A model generated the notes under the pieces. That model was not told where the DNA came from, ran no database searches, and worked only from the letters and a program-made list of their open reading frames with translations. Of a stretch of DNA of 16,148 nt, positions 1 through 7,188 are shown one piece after another. The stretch is from Desulfobacteraceae bacterium (lineage in GTDB: Bacteria > Desulfobacterota > Desulfobacteria > Desulfobacterales > JAUWMJ01). Positions within the stretch are counted from its first letter, which is position 1. Each line of letters opens with the position of its first letter. A program made the position numbers and the translations under genes. Location: positions 1 through 16,148 of the forward strand of contig JAUWOH010000022.1 in assembly GCA_030612225.1 (NCBI GenBank), in the 5' to 3' direction.

Positions 1-2016
1 AGCATCCTTTTTGGAATCGCGACTCTCTTCCTTTACTTCCATCGGTTTGCGTTTGTGAACCATTAAAGAGGGGGAAGCTCCAAGGGTTGAGATTCCTTTT
101 GCCATGCGAGATTTTCCTCCCACAGCGTAATCGGAAACGCCCTGAGGCAGTGGCAAAGGCTGCTTTACTGTTTGAGCTTTGCCGTCTTTTAGCCGGATCT
201 GCGTGTCAATGGCAACAAATGAAGTATATTGGGTTAAAAGGTTATAGGTTAAGCCAAGGCTTGTTACCTCTTTTACGCGCTCATCGTCAGGGCTCAATCG
301 ATTATAATCGGATAGAAGAGCGATACGGTGCCTTGCCCACAAATAACGAAGAGCCGAGTTTGTTTTCAATGGCTTTACATTTGCCACATTTACTTTTTTT
401 CTGTATGTGCGGTCTCCGGTAATTCCTTTAACAAGTATATTGCCCTGGGGACTGCCGCGCCACTTGCCGAAAAGGATAACCGGGCGCTGGGCCATTACAT
501 CAGGAATGCTGGGCGGTTCAATATCATAGGTTTTAAAATCTTTAAAATCTACGGTAATCCCTGTCAAAACCGGCGACTCAATCAGCTTTCTGAACTTTGC
601 AGCCTTTTGCTGTGCTTCATCAGGCCGGGTAATGATAAAGGGTTCTCCCATTCCGACCCTTGCCATTCCTTCTATGAGATGACGGTTTACGCTCGACCCT
701 ATACCAAAGGCAAACATATTGGCATTTCCGAGATTGTTTCGAATCAGGTCAAAAGCTTCTTTTTCAACGGAGACATAACCATCCGTGACAATAACTACGT
801 TGCGGGAATACCCTTCGGTACCTTGCAAAGAAAGCGCTTTTTTCAGCGCCGGAAGCAATCTGGTTCCTCCGCCACCCCGCTGGCGGTCAATGACGTTGAT
901 TGCATGATTGATGTTTTTCCGGGTTGCAGGCAAAGACTTTTCCGACATTACGGTTGAGCCGCCTGCAAATAAAAGAACATTAAACCTGTCGGATGGACGA
1001 AGATTGCCGATTAGATCTTTAAGAAGCTTTTTGGATATATTTAAAGGGAAACCGTTCATCGATCCTGAAACGTCAACAATAAATATATATTCTCGAGGCG
1101 GTATCTGCTCCTCTGTTACCCGTTCAGGGGGTTGAAGCATTAGCAGGAAAAAGTTTTCCTTTTTTCCCTTGAAAAGAAGAAGTCCTGTTTCTATCTTCCC
1201 TCCGGCAAGTCTGTATTTTAATATGAAATCCCGGTTACCGCCGGATTCTTCAGATGAGTTAAGCTTAATTGATGCAAAATTCGACCCCTTATATTGGATA
1301 TCGACATTGTGCGTTGCACAACTGATGTTCTGGATTGGAAGACCTGCCGCAAGATCCATTTTCATATCAAAAGTATATGGCGTCGATTCACCCTCATGAA
1401 GATACGGATTTGCAGTCCAGCTTTCCGATGAGCCTGTTTGTTCTGAAGGCTGGTCAACATAGCGAGGCCCCACAACAGTTGGATAAACAAACTCGTAAAC
1501 AGCATCTGTGGGGACCAGCAACTCGGTATATTTAAGCTCCACCTTTATAACATCCCCTGGCAGAATATTTGCCACGTTCATCTGGAATACATTAGGTCGC
1601 TGTTGCTCTAAAAGTGATGCACTCTTTCCTTCCTGTTTTGCCTGCTCATATTCACGACGGGCTGCCTCACGTTCACGAATATTTGCAGTAATGACACGTT
1701 CGCCGATGGTCATTTTCATCCCGTAAACTGCTGCCCTGGTAGATGCGGGAAACACATAAATAGCCTCTAAGGGCTTTTTGCCTTCATTTTTATAAATCTG
1801 TGTAATAATGACGTCAGCAATAACGCCTGAAATATTTACCTTTGCCGAAGTCGATTTCAGCGGCAACCGGTCTATCTCCGGATCATCACTTTTCACAAAG
1901 AAATAAGGTGATAATGTCTTATCAGCACCTTTTTCCGGTTGTGCTAAAACGGTTTTTGCCACAAGCAGCCCAAGAGCTGCGATCAGAATCGTTAATGTTA
2001 TCTTTCTTAGTTTCAT
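1..2016 (-). CDS. VIT and von Willebrand factor A domain exported protein (3' end outside window)
   Basis: At least 672 codons, open to the left edge, so the C-terminus is missing. It starts at ATG 2016 behind a strong AAGGAGGT ribosome site (2022-2029). Residues 1-25 form a signal peptide (MKLRKI, hydrophobic core, then VLAQ). Residues about 37-165 match a VIT (inter-alpha-trypsin-inhibitor N-terminal) domain, including the FPAS, YGM and REREAARREYEQAKQEG stretch. A vWA domain covers about 310-480 with an intact metal-ion site, DVSGSM at D315, plus the GGGGTRLLPAL and VIVTDGYV segments. A conserved tail (LTQYTSFVAID) follows, then a Lys/Arg-rich low-complexity end. The family is widespread in Gram-negative bacteria and its role is poorly defined; metal-dependent protein binding at the periplasm or cell surface is inferred. 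The MITE-like element at 2036-2303 ends six bases before the ribosome site, so the promoter lies in or beyond that element. Confidence 0.9.
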   Translation of the reverse strand, partial: MKLRKITLTILIAALGLLVAKTVLAQPEKGADKTLSPYFFVKSDDPEIDRLPLKSTSAKVNISGVIADVIITQIYKNEGKKPLEAIYVFPASTRAAVYGMKMTIGERVITANIREREAARREYEQAKQEGKSASLLEQQRPNVFQMNVANILPGDVIKVELKYTELLVPTDAVYEFVYPTVVGPRYVDQPSEQTGSSESWTANPYLHEGESTPYTFDMKMDLAAGLPIQNISCATHNVDIQYKGSNFASIKLNSSEESGGNRDFILKYRLAGGKIETGLLLFKGKKENFFLLMLQPPERVTEEQIPPREYIFIVDVSGSMNGFPLNISKKLLKDLIGNLRPSDRFNVLLFAGGSTVMSEKSLPATRKNINHAINVIDRQRGGGGTRLLPALKKALSLQGTEGYSRNVVIVTDGYVSVEKEAFDLIRNNLGNANMFAFGIGSSVNRHLIEGMARVGMGEPFIITRPDEAQQKAAKFRKLIESPVLTGITVDFKDFKTYDIEPPSIPDVMAQRPVILFGKWRGSPQGNILVKGITGDRTYRKKVNVANVKPLKTNSALRYLWARHRIALLSDYNRLSPDDERVKEVTSLGLTYNLLTQYTSFVAIDTQIRLKDGKAQTVKQPLPLPQGVSDYAVGGKSRMAKGISTLGASPSLMVHKRKPMEVKEESRDSKKDA

Positions 2017-2035
2017 GGGGAACCTCCTTTTGTTT

Positions 2036-2303
2036 GAGGCAGTTTCAAAACGTCCCCTTTCGAAGTCTGCGCTTATCTGCCCAATATCTGCGTCCCCGAT
2101 GAGCGGGATCTACGCTTCGCTTCGACAGGCTCAAATTTTGGCACTTTAGTGAAGCTTTAGCGCTATCCTCGAAATACTATATGTATTCCTCTGGTTAAAA
2201 TTTTCGCCTTCCTTGATCTTGAACCCCGGTTAAATATAAAAAAAATTTAACAGGGCAGGCAGATAAGCGTAGACTTCGAAATTGAACATTTTGAAACTGC
2301 CTC
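2036..2303. mobile_element. MITE-like element with terminal inverted repeats
   Basis: The ends are a perfect 15-bp inverted repeat: GAGGCAGTTTCAAAA at 2036-2050 and its reverse complement at 2289-2303. Seven unpaired bases inward, 2058-2081 and 2258-2281 form a second inverted pair matching at 23 of 24 positions, so each end is a roughly 46-bp terminal repeat. Both outer ends are flanked by GTTT (2032-2035 and 2304-2307), a possible 4-bp target duplication, although the flanks are T-rich. It has no coding capacity. A non-autonomous element moved by a transposase elsewhere is inferred; a large stem-loop of other origin is the alternative. Confidence 0.6.
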
Positions 2304-2669
2304 GTTTTTTGTTGTTTTATCTGCTTAGACAAAAGGAAGGTAAAAAAGTTCCAAAAAATATTATACAGCACTGAACAAAATTCAATTCTGTTTCCAATCT
2401 ATTTTTTTGCTATACACGAATAACACATAGCAATTAGCCGCGGACCCGTCTTCGCCAAGGCTACGCCGAGGCAGGCCCGTCTTCGCCAAGGCTATGCCGA
2501 GGCAGGCCTTGTTCGAACGAAAACTGCATCGCTTAGTGAAGTTTTTGTTGCCTATAGGACATACGGTTTTTCGCAGGCTACAGTCGGCAGGGGAAAAGAT
2601 CTGTTAGCTGAAATACGAAATATTTCACTGGTGTTTTTTCTGTCTGCCTGTCGAAGCGTAGATCCCGCT
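2102..2669. repeat. Second inverted repeat pair (2102-2130 / 2646-2669)
   Basis: AGCGGGATCTACGCTTCG begins at 2102, and its reverse complement ends at 2669 within 2646-2669. The left arm carries an extra five-base CTTCG duplication, so 24 bases pair with 29. The arms enclose about 515 bases, start inside the MITE-like element and end near the cheR-like gene. The arm contains AAGCGTAGATCCCG, a close relative of the dispersed AAGCGTAGACTCCGAA motif. Confidence 0.6.
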
Positions 2670-2750
2670 ATCTGGGCCATGTGGCTCCGGCAGACGGTAC
2701 CGAGAGGCCAACCTATTTCAAATCAATAGACGGAAATCTTAAGATATGTT
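2304..2750. other. Gene-free spacer between the cheR-like gene and the MITE-like element
   Basis: No open frame with coding character is visible on either strand. Beyond the tandem 31-bp repeat and the right arm of the second inverted pair, it holds an AT-rich part (about 2310-2440) and a mixed part (2507-2640) in which I see no recognisable gene. Both neighbours are on the minus strand, so it could carry the promoter of the VIT/vWA gene, but no convincing -35/-10 pair stood out. Confidence 0.5.
2445..2506. repeat. Tandem 31-bp direct repeat, two units
   Basis: Two adjacent 31-base units (2445-2475 and 2476-2506) start CCCGTCTTCGCCAAGG and end GCCGAGGCAGG. They differ only by C versus T after GGCTA. 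Each unit is internally self-complementary (GCCTCGGC-like against GCCAAGGC-like halves), so it may fold. It lies in a gene-free stretch. Confidence 0.85.
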
Positions 2751-3548
2751 TTATAAATATTTTCTAAAAACAAAGGAATGGGGATCAACGGGGAGGAGGT
2801 TTTCGGTTGTAAAAGGGAGATCCTCATGGGACCCGATAACAAGAACACCTGAAGGCGATAGGGCGTCCAGGACCTTTTTAAAGGCAGGCTGTTTTAGATG
2901 ATCCTGATAATAGGTAAAAAGGTTGTTTCTTAAAAAAATGATATCAAAATTAAGCCCAGGAGGATCGGCGAGAAGGCTGAGTTGTTTCCAGACAATATTG
3001 TTTTTGATTACAGGTTTTACCGAAAAACGGCTGCCGCGCGCATTGGTATTAAAGTAGTTGGACCAATCTTCTTTTTTAACCTCTCTCAGGCTGCTGGAAT
3101 GATACACTCCGGCCCGTGCCCTGTCGAGATAGATAGTGTTTAAGTCGGTTGCTACAAGTTTCAATTCCGGCAAAAATGCTCCGGATTTTTCCAACCGATT
3201 CCAGATAATCTTAAAGCTATAAACCTCCTCGCCGCATGCGCAGCCTGCCGACCAGACTTTCAGGGTTTCTTTCTCCCTGATAAGATCGGGGAGTATCTCT
3301 TTTTCAAGGGTCTGCCAAAATTTTCGATCACGCAAGAAACGGCTGATTGATACAGACATCAATATGTCACATTCTCGCCTGGCTTTATCGTTTTTACCAA
3401 GTTCAGCCAGATATGCAGACACTGTTTTACAATCCAACTGTTGCATATGCTTGCGAATCCGCTTTTTTACACCTTTCCGAACCCTCCTGTATCCTTCCCA
3501 GGAAAGTTCAAGCCGGCTTAAGAGCTGATTGAACTGGTAATCATTCAT
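2751..3548 (-). CDS. Orphan CheR-type protein methyltransferase
   Basis: 265 residues, the usual CheR length. CheR enzymes transfer a methyl group from S-adenosylmethionine to glutamates of chemoreceptors. An alpha-helical CheR N-domain covers about 1-75, ending in SISRFLRD (67-74; family form SVTxFFRD), and keeps the arginine implicated in catalysis. The methyltransferase fold follows, with the SAM loop WSAGCACGEEVYS (99-111), ATDLN (133-137) and FDIIFLRNNLFTYY (201-214; family form FDxIFCRNVLIYF). The last motif has Cys to Leu and the usual valine replaced by asparagine, so SAM or substrate contacts may be altered. No chemoreceptor, CheB or CheA gene is nearby, so the target is unknown; polar methylation in a non-chemotactic signalling system is possible. 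There is no clear ribosome site before ATG 3548, so the start is less sure than the frame. Confidence 0.87.
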   Translation of the reverse strand: MNDYQFNQLLSRLELSWEGYRRVRKGVKKRIRKHMQQLDCKTVSAYLAELGKNDKARRECDILMSVSISRFLRDRKFWQTLEKEILPDLIREKETLKVWSAGCACGEEVYSFKIIWNRLEKSGAFLPELKLVATDLNTIYLDRARAGVYHSSSLREVKKEDWSNYFNTNARGSRFSVKPVIKNNIVWKQLSLLADPPGLNFDIIFLRNNLFTYYQDHLKQPAFKKVLDALSPSGVLVIGSHEDLPFTTENLLPVDPHSFVFRKYL

Positions 3549-3973
3549 TTTAAATATTTAGGGCTTGGAAAAAAATAACTTAACATTTTCGTATCTCATC
3601 TTCAGGCCATCTTCGGCCGATCCTCAATCGCAAACTCCTCGAAATAGCTTGCTATTCCTGTGGGTTTGCTCATTCGGATCGACCAGGTAAGCGCAGACTC
3701 CGAATATGACCTAAATCTGAGCGCGAAAACTGCGAACTGATTTTGCGCGAATCCTTAGTTTCGGTTTTTAGTCTTTAGTATTAATCGGAACCAAAAAGAT
3801 TTTATTATTTTAACACAGGGGTGGAATCTAAGCAATCTGCTTAACAAATAGGTTTTTCAAATCATTTCAAATGGGTCCAACCACCTTTTTCATCATTTAA
3901 TAACATAGTTGATTATTAAAGTTTTGACCGGAAATGCCGATATATTTATTAAAAGGAAGAGAGAAACCTAAAT
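3549..3973. other. Repeat-bearing spacer between divergent genes
   Basis: No gene is visible. It separates the minus-strand cheR-like gene from the plus-strand transglutaminase-like gene, so it should hold both promoters. The central part (3615-3760) is the hairpin and motif repeat described separately. The part from 3760 to 3950 is AT-rich, with no clear promoter pair. Confidence 0.5.
3615..3760. repeat. Structured intergenic repeat: 70-nt hairpin followed by the dispersed motif
   Basis: 3615-3684 folds into a long imperfect hairpin. GGCCGATCC pairs with GGATCGACC at the base, GCAAAC (3630-3635) with GTTTGC (3664-3669), and AATAGC (3643-3648) with GCTATT (3651-3656). It is followed by AGGTAAGCGCAGACTCCGAA (3685-3704). 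A tail, TGCGAACTGATTTTGCGCGAA, near 3730-3755, has a counterpart near 15764-15784. The segment 3676-3707 matches 15582-15613 at 28 of 32 positions. Confidence 0.65.
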
Positions 3974-4660
3974 ATGTTAAACAGAATCTCAGGATTATTT
4001 TTACAAAACCAAGCTGCACTGAAAGCTATATCCTTGATTTTAATATGGGTAGTAATCTGTTCCAGTTGTTTAGTGATAAAAAAGGGCTCTTTGCAATGGG
4101 ATATCCAAAACTATTCACGTTTTTTGAGACAAAATTTAATAAAAACTGGAGAGAAATATTCAACCGAGTATAAGCTCTGTGATTTTATCGTCGATACTGA
4201 TCGCGGGAGTACACTTATTCAAAATCTTATAGATCCTGAAGCGGTATCTCAGGTTAAAGAACAACTCGGCATAAACGGCTTAGAATATTATGATAAATTG
4301 TCGATAATTTTTGATTATGTTAAACACAATTACGATTTTATACTAGATCCGCACGATTGGCCTACGGTTAATGAAACATTAAAAACAAAACAAGGGGATT
4401 GCAACAGTCTGTCATTATTAATGATGTCATTATTGTTATCTGCAGGCATCAATGTTCGTGCTGCGATTTCAAATGGGCATATGTGGGTGAGTGCTCTATA
4501 TGACAACGAATGGCACATTTTGGAAGTGGACAGAGATCCTGAAAGAAAACGAATATACAGCATTCCCGGATTTTATCAAAACCCAGTCTATCTAATATTT
4601 AAAGACCATTCTGAAAAAAGAAAAATGTCAGGAAGTTTTAGACCTTTCAGAAACAGTTAA
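3974..4660 (+). CDS. Transglutaminase-like cysteine-protease-fold protein, membrane-anchored
   Basis: 228 residues. A hydrophobic segment (about 17-36, ISLILIWVVICSSC) suggests a signal anchor, or a lipoprotein signal with a weak lipobox ending at C32, so the protein probably acts in the periplasm. The transglutaminase-like core carries the catalytic triad in order: C143 in GDCNSLSLL, H169 in NGHMWVSAL, and D186 in HILEVDRD. The family includes peptidases and amide-bond hydrolases as well as transglutaminases, so the reaction cannot be told. The length fits a minimal single-domain member. ATG 3974 is preceded by AGGAAG (3954-3959), a rather long spacing. It stands alone between minus-strand genes, in notably AT-rich DNA compared with the operon to its right, which may point to separate acquisition. 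Confidence 0.8.
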   Translation: MLNRISGLFLQNQAALKAISLILIWVVICSSCLVIKKGSLQWDIQNYSRFLRQNLIKTGEKYSTEYKLCDFIVDTDRGSTLIQNLIDPEAVSQVKEQLGINGLEYYDKLSIIFDYVKHNYDFILDPHDWPTVNETLKTKQGDCNSLSLLMMSLLLSAGINVRAAISNGHMWVSALYDNEWHILEVDRDPERKRIYSIPGFYQNPVYLIFKDHSEKRKMSGSFRPFRNS

Positions 4661-4789
4661 TAAAATAGTTTTGCAGCTTTAATCACAAAAGCCATACCAG
4701 ACCAGAGCGTTACCACATCTGCGACAAACTGATTAAAAGTTGTTTTTGCTACGACCTGTTTAAGCGCCCGAAACAAGATCTTGTATCGG

Positions 4790-4817
4790 AAAAAACATTA
4801 TAAAATCACGCTTTTAT
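4790..4817 (-). terminator. Weak intrinsic terminator after the activase gene
   Basis: On the minus strand, just past the activase stop (4819-4821), ATAAAA and TTTTAT (4812-4817 and 4800-4805) can pair over a 6-base loop. A TTTTTT run (4790-4795) follows. The stem is only A-T pairs, so the call is tentative. Confidence 0.35.
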
Positions 4818-4818
4818 T

Positions 4819-5625
4819 CTATTTGGAAATTTCAATAACAGCAATTCTTTCAAAGGCGATAATTGCTGCGCCCAGAGCGCCGATGATATCCGGTGTTTTA
4901 GGGGTGTTTACCTTTTCTATGTTCATGCTTTCTGCAACAGCCTTTACCACTCCCTTGTTCCGCGCCACACCACCGGACATGGAAACGGCAAGACCGTCAG
5001 TGTTTTTGGTCACCCTTTTAACAAGGGAAGTGGTCCTTGCTGCAATGGCCCGGTTAAGCCCTTTTGCAATCTCTTTCTGCTCGGTACCGCCGGCAATCAG
5101 CGAAACTACTTCACTTTCAGCAAATACCGTACACATGCTGCTCAGGACAAGGTCGCTTGTCGCTCCTTTGTCCAGGTCTCCCAATTCGTTGATATCCACT
5201 TCCAGAGCCCTTGCCATGGCTTCCAGGAATCTGCCGGTTCCTGCAGCGCATTTATCATTCATGGCAAAATCCACCACATTCCCATCCGGATCAAGGTGGA
5301 TGGCTTTGCTGTCCTGTCCCCCGATATCAATGAGAATCCGGGTTTCAGGAATCATATATTTTATTCCTTTTGCATGACATGTGATCTCAGTGACCGCGCC
5401 GTCTCTTTCTTTGACCCGGGTCCTGCCATATCCCGTGGAAATAATTGATCTGATATCCTTTTCCATAATTCCGGATGCATCAAGGATGTTCTTTTTCACC
5501 CGGGCAATGGATTCGATGTTTTTTACCCCGGTGGGGATTACCGATGAGGATAATATATTTTTCTTTTCATCAATCAGTACTGCATCACAGGAAAGACTGC
5601 CGATATCAAGACCAACGAAATACAT
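4819..5625 (-). CDS. 2-hydroxyacyl-CoA dehydratase activase (BadF/BcrA/HgdC-type ATPase)
   Basis: 268 residues, the full length of the HgdC/component A family. These homodimeric iron-sulfur ATPases of the ASKHA fold pass a low-potential electron to the dehydratase at the cost of ATP, in the cytoplasm. Visible signatures: phosphate-1 loop DIGSLSCD (7-14), phosphate-2 segment DIGGQDSK (100-107), cysteines C126 (NDKCAAGTGRF) and C165 (SSMCTVFAE), and the adenosine loop SGGVARN (217-223). Each subunit supplies those two cysteines to the single bridging [4Fe-4S] cluster. The cysteine spacing matches the Acidaminococcus HgdC pattern. ATG 5625 follows AAGGAG (5635-5640) with 9 bases between. It is last in the minus-strand operon, separated from the second dehydratase subunit by a 292-bp repeat-bearing gap. 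A single activase, rather than a BcrA/BcrD pair, argues for a dehydratase-type system over a benzoyl-CoA reductase. Confidence 0.93.
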   Translation of the reverse strand: MYFVGLDIGSLSCDAVLIDEKKNILSSSVIPTGVKNIESIARVKKNILDASGIMEKDIRSIISTGYGRTRVKERDGAVTEITCHAKGIKYMIPETRILIDIGGQDSKAIHLDPDGNVVDFAMNDKCAAGTGRFLEAMARALEVDINELGDLDKGATSDLVLSSMCTVFAESEVVSLIAGGTEQKEIAKGLNRAIAARTTSLVKRVTKNTDGLAVSMSGGVARNKGVVKAVAESMNIEKVNTPKTPDIIGALGAAIIAFERIAVIEISK

Positions 5626-5917
5626 TTCATTTTCTCCTTAAGGCTCCCGAAGGTAAGTATAGACTCTGAAAATTATTTTTTCATAACCGTTCACAGGTTC
5701 AGAGTTCAGAGGTTGTCAGTTCTAAATATTAATCTGAATTCCAGTTGAAATTCGTAATGTCTGGCTGGAGAAGGCACGAGAGATGTATATGATCATGCCT
5801 GACGCACCCGCGCCACCATTCGTGGTTTCATAGAGTACCTGCTGTCCCATGAGCAAAGTCGACAAAAAAGCAACCCTGAACCTCTGAACCCTGAACCTCT
5901 GAACGCTTACATTTTTT
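5626..5917. repeat. Intra-operon spacer with inverted repeat and a dispersed-motif copy
   Basis: No gene is visible in these 292 bases. 5651-5673 holds a diverged copy of the dispersed motif (AGGTAAGTATAGACTCTGAA). 5695-5714 and 5879-5898 form an inverted repeat matching at 19 of 20 positions; the right arm is AACCTCTGAACCCTGAACCT. The right arm lies in a tandem 15-base direct repeat (CCCTGAACCTCTGAA at 5874-5888 and 5889-5903). The arms enclose about 164 bases. The spacer separates the activase from its dehydratase and may be an inserted non-autonomous element. Confidence 0.65.
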
Positions 5918-7126
5918 CTAAGAAAGCATTTCTATAAAGGCTTCTACCCGGGTTTCTATCTGACCTTTGGCAAGATTCCTTGAATCCACACAATCAATTT
6001 CAAGGTTCAGCACAGGAACATTGATGTCTTTAAGCCCTTTTGAAATCAAACCTCTTGGACCTGTCCCCTGGCGGCACCCCCAGTGACAGGGGTTGATTGC
6101 CCCGTCAATTCTGTATGCTAAGGCAAGGTCCTGCATGTGTCTAATACGTTCAGATGTGTCCATGCTGTAGGGAATTGAAATCATTCTTTTTGCAATACTC
6201 TCAAAAGGTTTGTCCGGGTCCATTGGCTCCCAGGTGACATCATTGAGTTCATCCACTACAAGTCTGGCGCCAAGATCATCAAGCATCTCATTTATGGGAA
6301 AGGGATACTGAATTCTGTTCTGTATCCACATCAGCCTTATTTTTTCTTTTGAGGCATGATGCCGGCCGGTTTTGATCCTGTGATTCAGTTCATCCTTAAA
6401 CGCCCGGCAGATATCAACACCCTGTTGCGTACCCATCAGAAGGGCCATTACCGTACCGAAATCCTTTAAAAACTTGTTGTCAACAGGAGAGGGTTTTGTT
6501 TTTGCAAGGTCATAGATATCTTTCAAGAGCTGGCTTGACCTGTTGAAATAATCCAGGGCAATGCCAAGCTTTTCCTTTGATAACGGCCTTTTTGTATGAT
6601 CAGATACAAAACTGGTCATTTCTTCAATCTGGGCTGCAAGAAATTTTACTGCATCTTTTGTATAATTCTGGGGTACATTCAAAATAAAAAAGTCTTTTTT
6701 ATACTGGTTTGCAAAATTTTCCACAATGGCAAGACCGGCTGTACAGGGACTGCTGGTCCCTATGATGAAATCAGGTTCCGGCATAGCGTTTTTTAACACC
6801 GCTCCCATGACAGCCCGGTGATAAGCGCATGAATCCGTCGCAAACCCTGAATCTTCCGCTTCTTCAAGGAATAAACCAGCTGTCTGAGTTGAAGAGAGTA
6901 TGGCACCGACAAATTCAACAAAACAGGAGGTGACTCCCATGGAACCGAGAAGATCAAAAGGTGCGGTCACACCGCACCATGCAATGTTCTCGTCTTTGGA
7001 ATAAAGCTTTTTCCCCAGTTTGGACAATTCAAGTGCATATTTTTTCCTGGCATTGATGCCTTCAGGGTCCTGGTTGAGTTTTTCAGTTATTCCTTTTACA
7101 GCATTGTCAAAATGTTCATACATCAT
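5918..7126 (-). CDS. 2-hydroxyacyl-CoA dehydratase, larger D-component subunit (HgdB/BcrB/FldB superfamily)
   Basis: 402 residues. Members of this superfamily form heterodimers carrying [4Fe-4S] clusters that dehydrate 2-hydroxyacyl-CoA through a ketyl radical, or reduce benzoyl-CoA. Candidate cluster cysteines are C51 (AWCGVTAPF), C100 (DSCAYHR), C128 (SSPCTAG), C347 and C351 (NPCHWGCRQG) and C379 (EIDCVD). The family end motif GQIETRVEAFIEML is intact at 389-401. ATG 7126 is chosen over ATG 7123 because AGGAGG (7136-7141) stands 9 bases away. The gap to the preceding subunit gene is 62 bases. The ketyl-radical mechanism is known for characterised members; the substrate here is not readable. 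Double-cubane-cluster reductases and benzoyl-CoA reductase subunits are alternatives within the same fold. Confidence 0.9.
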   Translation of the reverse strand: MMYEHFDNAVKGITEKLNQDPEGINARKKYALELSKLGKKLYSKDENIAWCGVTAPFDLLGSMGVTSCFVEFVGAILSSTQTAGLFLEEAEDSGFATDSCAYHRAVMGAVLKNAMPEPDFIIGTSSPCTAGLAIVENFANQYKKDFFILNVPQNYTKDAVKFLAAQIEEMTSFVSDHTKRPLSKEKLGIALDYFNRSSQLLKDIYDLAKTKPSPVDNKFLKDFGTVMALLMGTQQGVDICRAFKDELNHRIKTGRHHASKEKIRLMWIQNRIQYPFPINEMLDDLGARLVVDELNDVTWEPMDPDKPFESIAKRMISIPYSMDTSERIRHMQDLALAYRIDGAINPCHWGCRQGTGPRGLISKGLKDINVPVLNLEIDCVDSRNLAKGQIETRVEAFIEMLS

Positions 7127-7188
7127 AATTGATGGCCTCCTAAAAGTAACGTCGATGGTGCCCGCAGGAAATGCCCTTGGGGTGCTAA

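Noticed and set aside
2136..2155. TGGCAC-containing site resembling a sigma-54 promoter
   Set aside because: The -12 half does not match TTGCW at the required spacing, and no activator gene or correctly oriented target is present.
2445..2506. CRISPR array
   Set aside because: The two repeat units are directly adjacent with no spacer, and no cas genes are present.
4661..4818. Minus-strand frame of about 46 codons with a hydrophobic, protein-like end (FNQFVADVVTLWSGMAF)
   Set aside because: No ATG, no ribosome site, an in-frame stop just upstream and no recognised family. It could be a remnant, but the evidence is too thin to list.
4781..5377. 198-codon plus-strand frame opposite the activase
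   Set aside because: Antisense shadow of a gene with intact motifs on the minus strand.
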